DNA of 64,000 nucleotides, taken from assembly GCF_014931415.1 (NCBI RefSeq), contig NZ_CP063121.1, forward strand, positions 1,054,001 to 1,118,000, read 5' to 3'. How positions within the stretch are numbered: the stretch's first letter is position 1; every line of letters starts with the position of its first letter. The position numbers were made by a program, and so were the translations under genes. A model generated the notes under the pieces. It was not told the DNA's origin, did no database searches, and saw nothing but the letters and a program-made list of their open reading frames with translations. This document shows positions 57,173-64,000 of this stretch, one piece after another. The DNA comes from Haemophilus parainfluenzae (GTDB taxonomy: Bacteria > Pseudomonadota > Gammaproteobacteria > Enterobacterales > Pasteurellaceae).

Positions 57173-59405
57173 CAAAATCATCCTCATCTGTATCATCATT
57201 CTGATCAATATCTTCATCTTCCATATCTTCAGCAACTGGAGCTTCAACATCCCCGAAAAGCATTTCTTCTCCTGCGTGTGAAGGCGCTCGATTTAATGAC
57301 ATTGACTGAAAAGCGGTTGCTATATCTTGACTTGGCGCATAATCAGAAAATGCAGATTGCCACCAATTTGGAGAAATATGGTAGTTTTTGCGCATATAAG
57401 CCGTCAATTCTTGAAGTGATTCCGGCATCACATCATCTTTATCAACCGCAGGTAAAGGCATTCTTAATTTATAAAGCGTACTTCCTTCAAGAAGAGCAAA
57501 TGCCTGACCTTTTGGTAGATTTGTAATATGTGCTGGCGATAACATTGGCACCATTTTTTCAGAAATACGTTCACCAGTATTAGACGTAAACGCCTTGCCA
57601 TCATCCGGATTGCTGTTATCTGTCGTACTTGATGTCACCATGCTTTGATAAATTGTGACATCGTTGAGCTGACGCGTTAAAAACTCTGCAGTGGCCGGCT
57701 CTTTTACCCGGAACATTAAAAGTGTATTGAAGTTACCTGTTGTTTGTCCCGTTTTCGCTTTACTTCCAATACGAGCTTCAATATCTGAAAGTGTTTGAGT
57801 ATAGGCTGTTACCTGCATTCCCGCACCACGACCTTTATTGATCAGTGGAATGAATTCATCCCCCATTAATTCATTAAACTCATCGCAATGAAGGTTGATT
57901 TTAGGCGGTTTGCTTTTAGTTTTAAATGCATCCGGCAACCCCTCATCTACGCCAAATTTATAAATATGACCAGCCATTGATACCAAATCAGCAAACATAC
58001 TATTACCCACAGCTGCAGCGACAGTCGCATCAGATAGCGCGTCTAAACCAACGTAAACAATCCCTCTTTTACGAATAATAGATTCCCAATCAAAGATAGG
58101 GCGCTCATCATGAATATCAGTGTAATCAGGCGAGAGAAGCTCTGCAGTTTTACCTGTAGTGAGTTTTTCAAGTAACGGTAAAAGCGATGCCACAATTTTA
58201 TCAAAATAGGTTTTATCGTAACGTACCGCACTTGATAATCCTTCAAGCACTGGGTCAAAAATCTTATTTTCTAAAATGTATTGGTTAATAACAGCAATCA
58301 GCGGTCTATCTTTCATCGAGAACGGTAAATTTTTTACATCTAAGTTAGCCGCAACCGAAGCCAACGTTGGCCATATTTTCTTATCGACAGCATCGAAATG
58401 AAGTTTGGCGTAGTCTAAGAAAAGTGCATCAATATTTTGTACAAAACGCGAGATTTGCACATAGTCCGGGCGTTTTCCCATTTCAACCAATGCACGGGAG
58501 ACAATATTCACAAAACGCCACGCAAACTCTTTAAATGCTGCGCTATTTCCTGCACCACTTAATTGCCCGGAAATGCGTCCTGCCACCTCTGAAATTCGAC
58601 CAAATCGACCAACCGGGTTATAACGAGCAGATATTTCAGGATGGCCTAGGTGAAATACATAAAATTCATTTTCACGCCCAGCACGTTTCGCTTCAGCATA
58701 CATTCGCTTTAACATGTCAGGGTCGCCTTTCGGATCGAAAAAGACAACCACTTCACGCTCTTCAGGTGTTTTGCCTCGATGTATATCTTGTGTCACAAGC
58801 ACTTCAGCAAAACGCGTTTTCCCTACACCAGTCGTACCAAATACTAAGGTATGACCGCCACGGTCGCCTAATGGAAGCATAATATCGCGTTCATTCGGCT
58901 CTACACCATGCATTACTGGAATACCGCCAACTGGCGGTAGCGGTCTTACTGGATTTAATGGAGAGTCCATTGAAGTGAGTCGAGATAACCAATTATCATG
59001 CACTTTTTCATAATCACGAGCGGCTTTAAACCACTTTCCATTTTTCCAATAAATCTGCCCATTTGCAGAGAAGCAGTCATAAAGACGTTGCGTATGCTTA
59101 GGCTCCCATTCAAAGCCTCGTCCTAAGAACAAGGCTTTTTTACTTACTGGAATTTGACGACTGGTCAAAGCATAGTGAGGGAGTCTGCGTAAATTTCGGT
59201 GATAGCGTACAATTTCCATTCCTTGACGAAAACGCATAATTCCCATACCTGCGAAAGCTGCCCCTAATCCATATCCAATAAGAGGATTTAATGCGAGCGA
59301 CCAAGGCGCACCGCAACAAACAAAAGCACAAGTACCATGGACGGCAGCTGGGAAAAACTCAACAGGCGGTCTAAGCAAGCCTTCTAAAACGTGTTTTTGA
59401 CTCAT
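57156..59405 (-). CDS. traD: TraD coupling ATPase (VirD4-like, TIGR03743)
   Basis: 749 residues: two N-terminal hydrophobic segments (about 25-58), Walker A GTTGVGKTR at about residue 190, Walker B-type VVVFFDPKGD, and the LHCDEFNELMG motif later. An acidic tail (about residues 713-749, over half Asp/Glu) closes it. It is the coupling protein that brings the TraI-DNA complex to the T4SS. Confidence 0.95.
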   Translation of the reverse strand: MSQKHVLEGLLRPPVEFFPAAVHGTCAFVCCGAPWSLALNPLIGYGLGAAFAGMGIMRFRQGMEIVRYHRNLRRLPHYALTSRQIPVSKKALFLGRGFEWEPKHTQRLYDCFSANGQIYWKNGKWFKAARDYEKVHDNWLSRLTSMDSPLNPVRPLPPVGGIPVMHGVEPNERDIMLPLGDRGGHTLVFGTTGVGKTRFAEVLVTQDIHRGKTPEEREVVVFFDPKGDPDMLKRMYAEAKRAGRENEFYVFHLGHPEISARYNPVGRFGRISEVAGRISGQLSGAGNSAAFKEFAWRFVNIVSRALVEMGKRPDYVQISRFVQNIDALFLDYAKLHFDAVDKKIWPTLASVAANLDVKNLPFSMKDRPLIAVINQYILENKIFDPVLEGLSSAVRYDKTYFDKIVASLLPLLEKLTTGKTAELLSPDYTDIHDERPIFDWESIIRKRGIVYVGLDALSDATVAAAVGNSMFADLVSMAGHIYKFGVDEGLPDAFKTKSKPPKINLHCDEFNELMGDEFIPLINKGRGAGMQVTAYTQTLSDIEARIGSKAKTGQTTGNFNTLLMFRVKEPATAEFLTRQLNDVTIYQSMVTSSTTDNSNPDDGKAFTSNTGERISEKMVPMLSPAHITNLPKGQAFALLEGSTLYKLRMPLPAVDKDDVMPESLQELTAYMRKNYHISPNWWQSAFSDYAPSQDIATAFQSMSLNRAPSHAGEEMLFGDVEAPVAEDMEDEDIDQNDDTDEDDFDDTDN

Positions 59406-59908
59406 TGCGACAATCCTTCTGAAGTCAATAAAGCAGGGTAGTGAGCAAGATTCAATCTTGAAGCTAAGTCATCCCCTGGCGTTGGCATTAAGGTTAAATC
59501 CGGTGCTAATTGGCGTAACTCACTTAATTCGTTTGTTGTTTTAACGCTTACTACAAGTCCCATTGCTCCAATTTTTTTAAGGTAATTATAATTAGCGTGT
59601 AGCCAATTTTTAGATAAGTTATCTGTTCCAATAAGAAAAATAGGTAACATTCCAGGAAGATTCATTCGAACTGGTTGTATTTGGCCCGGTGTCATTCTAT
59701 GTGAGATAACAGGTAAAATATCCGCTTCGGTCAATGTTGAAGGAACGCTGTTAGGGTAGGCTTGAACCATTGATTCGTCCGGTTGCAATGCTTCATAAAA
59801 ACGGACTGCACTTTCTCCGCCAAAATCCCCAATAACTTTTAATTCAGCTTGAGCTTGAGTCACAACACCTAAACAGATCAAGGAAAGAAAAAAGGATTTA
59901 TACTGCAT
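59402..59908 (-). CDS. TIGR03765-family ICE protein (PFL_4695 type)
   Basis: 168 residues with a signal peptide; the mature part begins with LKVIGDFGGESAVRFYEAL and holds LPIFLIGTDNLSKNWL, the family core. A periplasmic T4SS accessory of unknown mechanism. It overlaps the traD start by 4 bases. Confidence 0.88.
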   Translation of the reverse strand: MQYKSFFLSLICLGVVTQAQAELKVIGDFGGESAVRFYEALQPDESMVQAYPNSVPSTLTEADILPVISHRMTPGQIQPVRMNLPGMLPIFLIGTDNLSKNWLHANYNYLKKIGAMGLVVSVKTTNELSELRQLAPDLTLMPTPGDDLASRLNLAHYPALLTSEGLSQ

Positions 59909-59923
59909 AATTCTGTTCTCGTA

Positions 59924-60682
59924 TTAATTGGTTGGATTTTGCCAACGAATAGCTTGTTGGTTGGTTTGATTTGACGCTGGCTCAACCCAACGCATAGCGG
60001 TTTCTGTTGGTGAAACCCAGTGTAAATTAGTTGGCAATGGTTTATTCTCAATCTGATAACGAGGTGAAGCGGAAGAACGCTGGAAATTGGCTATTTGTTT
60101 ACTGACATTAAAACGCTCACTTTGATAAACAAGAAAGCCTTGTACCGACATTCCTTTTTTCATCCCGTTGCGCTTCATATTTAGAATATCTTCACGTGTT
60201 GCTCTACCTTGTAGCGCTCGATGTAAACCATCTATACCGATATTATGAGCAAGATATAAATTTTCATGGGATGGTTTTATGCCCCGCTCAAAAAACTGAT
60301 TGATATGCCATCTCGCATAAAGTGCGGTTGCTAAAGTGTTTATCCGATTATTTTTGCGCGGGTCAAAAGGCGTATCTCGATTATAACGAGTGATCATTGT
60401 CATCCCTAAAGCTCGCCCCTCATCTGTTGTGGCAAGCCAATTCCAAGTGCCCCGGGTAAATTGCCCCACACCGGTTGCCCCGGTTGGGGAAACATTTCCA
60501 TACCACCCATCTTCAATTTTCACTAAACCACGTAACATCGCTTCATCGACCTGGTAGCGATTAGATGCATCTTTAATATAGCCATCAATATCAGTTCCAA
60601 AGCCATTAAATGCAACGGAGTGAGTCGCAACTCCAAGACCGATTAAGCTAAATACGATTTTTAATAGACGATTTGTTGCCAT
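59924..60682 (-). CDS. Lytic transglycosylase of the T4SS (VirB1-like)
   Basis: 252 residues with a signal peptide and an SLT domain (about residues 35-195): catalytic Glu in VKIEDGWYG, then SPTGATGVGQFTRGTW and NLYLAHNIGIDG. It cleaves peptidoglycan for channel passage. C-terminal Gln/Pro-rich repeats (VSPTETAMRWVEP, AIRWQNP). It overlaps the TIGR03759 end by 22 bases. Confidence 0.92.
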   Translation of the reverse strand: MATNRLLKIVFSLIGLGVATHSVAFNGFGTDIDGYIKDASNRYQVDEAMLRGLVKIEDGWYGNVSPTGATGVGQFTRGTWNWLATTDEGRALGMTMITRYNRDTPFDPRKNNRINTLATALYARWHINQFFERGIKPSHENLYLAHNIGIDGLHRALQGRATREDILNMKRNGMKKGMSVQGFLVYQSERFNVSKQIANFQRSSASPRYQIENKPLPTNLHWVSPTETAMRWVEPASNQTNQQAIRWQNPTN

Positions 60683-61401
60683 TGCCCATCCTGTTGAATT
60701 TGGAATGCAGCAGGCATTTTGCCATCTGCATACTGTAACCAGGCTCCATTATCATGATTAAGGGTAATTAATTTTCTATTCACTTTATTTGGGTCGATGT
60801 TATGTTTTTTCGCCCAATTATAGATTTGCTCATTATTCTTCACGCCAACAAAATAAATATCTATAGGCGTTTTATCATTCACATATTGCAATACACGATC
60901 AGCATTCGCTTCACATTTGTCACAATTTTCTAGGCGAGTAAAATAAATCACCCGTCCAAACCGCTCTGAAATATGAGGTTCAACCTTAAATGGTTGCTCA
61001 TTTGGATACATTTCAGCAAATACGCGATCATAAGTGCGTTGGAACTGCAGCTCTCGCTCCATGCGGTCGTGCATTTTTTTTGCCAGTAGTCGAGCATAAC
61101 GCTCTCTTTCCTGCTCATTTCGAGACTCCACACCAAGCGAGGTTAAAGGGTCAAGACCTGGCGACCATATACCACGAGCACCTTGATTTAGCTCTTGGTA
61201 GCGTTGCCATTCTTGCTCAGTTAAACCCCACTCTTGAGACTTAGCTAATAACTCTTGTTGATTTAATTTATTTGTCACCAAGTTTTGTTGATTGAGGGAT
61301 TGAGTAGCAAGTGTATTAGCCGCAGTGACTTCAGCAAATACAGCAGTAGAAAACATCCCTAATATCATCGCTACATAGGATATTTTTTTGACATGATTCA
61401 T
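60661..61401 (-). CDS. TIGR03759-family ICE protein
   Basis: 246 residues with a signal peptide. The family signature is RYQELNQGARGIWSPGLDPL. The second half has a thioredoxin-like look (IYFTRLENCDKCEANADRV, a C-x-x-C motif), so it may act in redox or folding of T4SS parts. It starts 4 bases after the PilL-like gene ends. Confidence 0.9.
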   Translation of the reverse strand: MNHVKKISYVAMILGMFSTAVFAEVTAANTLATQSLNQQNLVTNKLNQQELLAKSQEWGLTEQEWQRYQELNQGARGIWSPGLDPLTSLGVESRNEQERERYARLLAKKMHDRMERELQFQRTYDRVFAEMYPNEQPFKVEPHISERFGRVIYFTRLENCDKCEANADRVLQYVNDKTPIDIYFVGVKNNEQIYNWAKKHNIDPNKVNRKLITLNHDNGAWLQYADGKMPAAFQIQQDGQWQQIVY

Positions 61402-61404
61402 TGC

Positions 61405-62031
61405 TTATTCCTCGATGATTTCTGTTGTGGTTGTTGTCGTTGTTGTGGTTTCTACTTTCGGCTTTTCCCCTGTAGCACGTTCCGGTACAGCTGGGCGTAA
61501 TTTAAAACAAACGGTACGAGAAACGTCATTGATAGTAATTTCATAAGCCGGCCCCGCTAACATTTGAAGGGCATCACGTAAAGCCATCGGGCCAAATTGA
61601 TAATGTACTTTTGGTAATGGACGGGAATAAAGCGTAGAAAGTGTTGGTTCATTCTGACCAAAGCCATGACAAAGTGAAAGGCCTGTATCTTTTAATGTGG
61701 TACGTAATCCTTGTTCAACAGTTGCGGTCAAGGCACGTTTCTTTTTGCCTAACATATTGACGGAGACACTTTGGTCAAGAAGGTATTTTTGACCTTCTTC
61801 CGGAGAAAAATTAATTAAAGTATAACGACCTTCACGTAACACTTCTGTACGTTCAGGTTGATAGTCTGTGTAAATATCCGGACGGACTATGCGATCTTCC
61901 GGTTGTAAGACTTGATGTTGACCTTGTTGAATACTTGGATTTTCTAATGCTTGTTGTTCATCGGCTGTTTGTCTGTGCGCACAACCTGAAAGCACAACCA
62001 ATGCAAACGTGGTTAATAGAATTTTTTTCAT
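61405..62031 (-). CDS. PilL-type lipoprotein (TIGR03748)
   Basis: 208 residues from ATG 62031; lipobox VLSGCAH. The domain around GRYTLINFSPEEGQKYLLDQ and MALRDALQMLAGPAYEITIN is the PilL_N/secretin-related domain seen in ICE lipoproteins. The C-terminus has a run of nine Thr before EIIEE. A longer frame to 62085 lacks a ribosome-binding site and would break the signal sequence. Confidence 0.82.
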   Translation of the reverse strand: MKKILLTTFALVVLSGCAHRQTADEQQALENPSIQQGQHQVLQPEDRIVRPDIYTDYQPERTEVLREGRYTLINFSPEEGQKYLLDQSVSVNMLGKKKRALTATVEQGLRTTLKDTGLSLCHGFGQNEPTLSTLYSRPLPKVHYQFGPMALRDALQMLAGPAYEITINDVSRTVCFKLRPAVPERATGEKPKVETTTTTTTTTEIIEE

Positions 62032-62129
62032 GATGAGGCTCCAATTAAGGTATTTAAATAATGTCTTAATATGGATAACTCTCAACTGAATTTGAATAAT
62101 TTATTCTTCTTGAAGTAAAGATAGAAAAA

Positions 62130-62894
62130 TTAGCTGATAAAAATATATTTTATTCCAACAATAATTGTTAAATGAACTGGGTAAAAAAGGTAAAAGAAAG
62201 CCTTAGGCATACGAGAGATTGAGAGATTACATTGACGAAGGCCTTTAGGGTGAAGAATAAATATTATTGTACCAATTACAACAGCGACGACACTAACTGT
62301 TTCAACAATAGTTTCCCCGAAATTATCAATAAAACTGTGATTGACGAAAAGTGCGAGCAATACACAGGTTAGCATCGTAATAAGACGATATTGAGTATCT
62401 TTTGTTTGCAAAAATAGGTAACAACCAATGCAATATGAAAGCCCAGGTAAACCATAATCAGAGAGTGCGGAAAGAATAATAAAAAAGCCCAATCCAAAAA
62501 ACATGACCCAGCTATTTAAGTCTTGACGGTTTTTATATACCCATATTACCCCGATTACAGACAAAAACTGAAATAGGACATTTAAACGGTCATAATTAGG
62601 CTCGAAAAGCGTAAAACTGATTTCAGATAAAAATGCGGTTGCTATCATCCAAGTGAAATAACTTTTAAAGTTCACGTTATCTCGAGATAAATTAAGCGCG
62701 ATGATAAATCCAAACGCCACGTAGGAAAATCGACCAATCACCCGGCACCAGGATAGAGCAGGGTAAGCATTTGAAAAGGCTACACCAATATGATCGATAA
62801 TCATTGTAATGAGTGCTAACCATTTTAGACATTCAGTTTGAGAAGAGGTTAAATAAGGCATCGTTATACTATTAAAAAGAGTTTTATTTATCAT
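62130..62894 (-). CDS. traX: TraX-family membrane acyltransferase
   Basis: 254 residues with about eight to ten hydrophobic helices and TraX features: LKWLALITMIIDHIG near the start and HPKGLRQ...FFYLFYPVHLTIIVGIKY at the end. In F, TraX acetylates pilin. Here it opens the run of envelope genes and probably modifies the pilus subunit. MPYLTSSQ (62861) is an alternative start. Its context sets it after a terminator, so it needs its own promoter. Confidence 0.88.
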   Translation of the reverse strand: MINKTLFNSITMPYLTSSQTECLKWLALITMIIDHIGVAFSNAYPALSWCRVIGRFSYVAFGFIIALNLSRDNVNFKSYFTWMIATAFLSEISFTLFEPNYDRLNVLFQFLSVIGVIWVYKNRQDLNSWVMFFGLGFFIILSALSDYGLPGLSYCIGCYLFLQTKDTQYRLITMLTCVLLALFVNHSFIDNFGETIVETVSVVAVVIGTIIFILHPKGLRQCNLSISRMPKAFFYLFYPVHLTIIVGIKYIFIS

Positions 62895-62904
62895 ACCCTA
62901 AAAA

Positions 62905-62942
62905 GGAAAAGCCTATCTACTTTATGTAGATAGGCTTTCAAG
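62905..62942 (-). terminator. Terminator between the 198-residue gene and traX
   Basis: AAAGCCTATCTAC/GTAGATAGGCTTT with a 4-5 base loop and a T-rich flank on the minus strand. Confidence 0.88.
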
Positions 62943-62951
62943 GTAAATAGA

Positions 62952-63548
62952 TTAATATTCATATCCGAGCATAATCGTTGTAGAACTACGATCTGCTTCA
63001 GTGATGATAAAAACACTTTCTCCATCAACAAAATGCTGGCTCACAATGCGTTTATCCTTCTCTACGGCATGATCGTTTTCAATCCAATCTTCAACGCTGG
63101 TAGCACCCCAATCATAACTTAATTGTTTTTCAATTAAGCGATGAATGGTTGGCATTCCCAATAACTGTTTAGCGCAGATAGTACACGAAACATCCCCTAA
63201 CTTAAGTGGTGTTCTTTTTGATTGATATATATCCCAATCAAAGTGTCCTCTTTGCTCATCTTCACTTTCATCAGAAAAAGAAATCTTAGTTGTTCGATTC
63301 CCGTCATCATCTACTGAAGTAGAGAGTTGAATGGTGTCTTTACCATTATCTGCTTGATAGAAATTCATGACAATTTCTGCAAGCGGATGTGGCGGTTTTT
63401 CAATCCAATCTTTATTCCCCAGCATGATAATGCAGCCATTTTGATGCCACGAGATGACCTCATTGATCTTTTCGGTAGTTAATTCCGCTAAGATACGACG
63501 AGAGACGAAGATTTTTCCAAGTTCTAAAATACGATTTTCCTTACACAT
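62952..63548 (-). CDS. Hypothetical protein, 198 residues
   Basis: Soluble and acidic. Contains several Cys (MCKENR, SCTICAKQLLG with C-x-x-C) and Trp. AGGAG lies at the right distance from ATG 63548, and leader element 5 lies 39 bases upstream. It stands between radC and traX, so it may belong with the antirestriction genes. I do not recognise the family. Confidence 0.7.
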   Translation of the reverse strand: MCKENRILELGKIFVSRRILAELTTEKINEVISWHQNGCIIMLGNKDWIEKPPHPLAEIVMNFYQADNGKDTIQLSTSVDDDGNRTTKISFSDESEDEQRGHFDWDIYQSKRTPLKLGDVSCTICAKQLLGMPTIHRLIEKQLSYDWGATSVEDWIENDHAVEKDKRIVSQHFVDGESVFIITEADRSSTTIMLGYEY

Positions 63549-63586
63549 AAGTGTTTCTCCTAAATTTTTAAAATGTAAAAAGTAAA

Positions 63587-63625
63587 GGGGATAACACTGC
63601 CATTGAGGGTGTTATCCCCCAATGG
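63587..63625 (-). promoter_or_regulatory. Leader pseudoknot element 5 (between radC and the 198-residue gene)
   Basis: a: CCATTG (63625-63620) with CAATGG (63605-63600). b: GGGGATAACAC (63619-63609) with GTGTTATCCCC (63597-63587), 11 perfect pairs. Same a-b-a'-b' order as elements 1-4, more than 27 kb away in the same ICE. Confidence 0.72.
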
Positions 63626-63640
63626 GTGAAAGGTTGTTAG

Positions 63641-64000
63641 CTAAATAAGATGATTATCAGTAAAGCAAAAAGACGCAGAACCAGAAACGATAAAGTGATC
63701 AAGTAATTTAATTTCCATTAATTCACAAGCTTCCTTTAATCTCTTGGTTATATATTTGTCAGCATCACTAGGCTCAACATTTCCAGTTGGATGATTGTGC
63801 CCAATGATAATTGCTGATGCATTTAGCTTTAATGCCTGTCGAATAATCTCCCGAATCGACACAGAAATTTCTGAAACAGATCCTTGAAACATCACCTCAG
63901 ATTTAATCAATCTGTGGATTCTATCCAAGAAAAGTACCACGAAATTTTCTCTTTCTTCATTACCTATAATGGTTTGAAAATAGAGTTTAGCTATGGATGG
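63641..64000 (-). CDS. radC: RadC-family JAB/MPN protein (5' part outside the window)
   Basis: The last 119 residues are visible and the frame is open at the window edge (PSIAKLYFQTIIGNEERENF...). The metal-binding motif HNHPTGNVEPSDAD is intact (H-x-H and Asp). ICE copies of RadC belong to the accessory antirestriction set; their biochemical role is unsettled. Confidence 0.92.
   Translation of the reverse strand, partial: PSIAKLYFQTIIGNEERENFVVLFLDRIHRLIKSEVMFQGSVSEISVSIREIIRQALKLNASAIIIGHNHPTGNVEPSDADKYITKRLKEACELMEIKLLDHFIVSGSASFCFTDNHLI

Overview
The window is a piece of a Haemophilus chromosome carrying the left part of an integrative and conjugative element (ICE). Three things point to Haemophilus. 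The 9-base DNA uptake signal AAGTGCGGT (or its complement) occurs at least 21 times in the first 25.5 kb. Gene content and protein sequences are Pasteurellaceae-like. The ICE is of the tRNA-Leu-integrating ICEHin1056 type. A PTS glucose-family permease, which H. influenzae lacks, makes H. parainfluenzae the best guess, but that is inference.

Positions 1-27249 are chromosome: the 3' part of a giant CdiA/FhaB-like exoprotein with a VENN pretoxin motif and no visible immunity gene; corC; lnt; the mla phospholipid-transport operon (mlaFEDCB) running into ibaG and murA; yggS on the other strand; a threonine operon with leader peptide and attenuator (thrL-thrABC); a PTS IICB permease with a perfect CRP half-site pair; a phosphopantetheinyl transferase; hflK-hflC; and a three-haem cytochrome c peroxidase split by a one-base frameshift. 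Several operons end in hairpins made from two inverted uptake signals.

At 27250-27314 lies the 3' part of a tRNA-Leu(TAA) without its 5' half. This is the attL scar of the ICE, which fills the rest of the window and runs off its right edge. From left to right the ICE holds a tyrosine integrase with a homopolymer frameshift; a MOBH relaxase (TraI) overlapping it; a variable region with a serine recombinase and unknown genes; an antirestriction and membrane-protein cluster (a methylase-like protein, ArdC, four small proteins); three plus-strand T4SS genes (TIGR03757, 03756 and 03755, the last fused to a lysozyme domain); a 4,815-bp Tn2/Tn3-type transposon with blaTEM-1; and then, all on the minus strand, the main T4SS block. 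Read in the direction of transcription that block is radC (partial), an unknown gene, traX, PilL-like, TIGR03759, a lytic transglycosylase, TIGR03765, traD, an unknown gene, TIGR03747, RAQPRD, TIGR03758, 03745, 03750, 03746, 03749, 03752, 03751, traC, two unknown genes and traG.

The most notable unexplained signal is a family of five leader elements at 34046-34081, 35105-35143, 35880-35919, 36336-36375 and 63587-63625. Each sits 19-38 nt upstream of an ICE gene start. Each can form the same interleaved a-b-a'-b' pairing (H-type pseudoknot), with different sequences keeping the pairing. The gene set (methylase-like, ArdC, unknowns next to radC) resembles that reported for the radC RNA motif, so they may be members of that family or a related one. 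The transposon also carries a 135-bp-type deletion that rebuilds the blaTEM promoter inside the end of tnpR.
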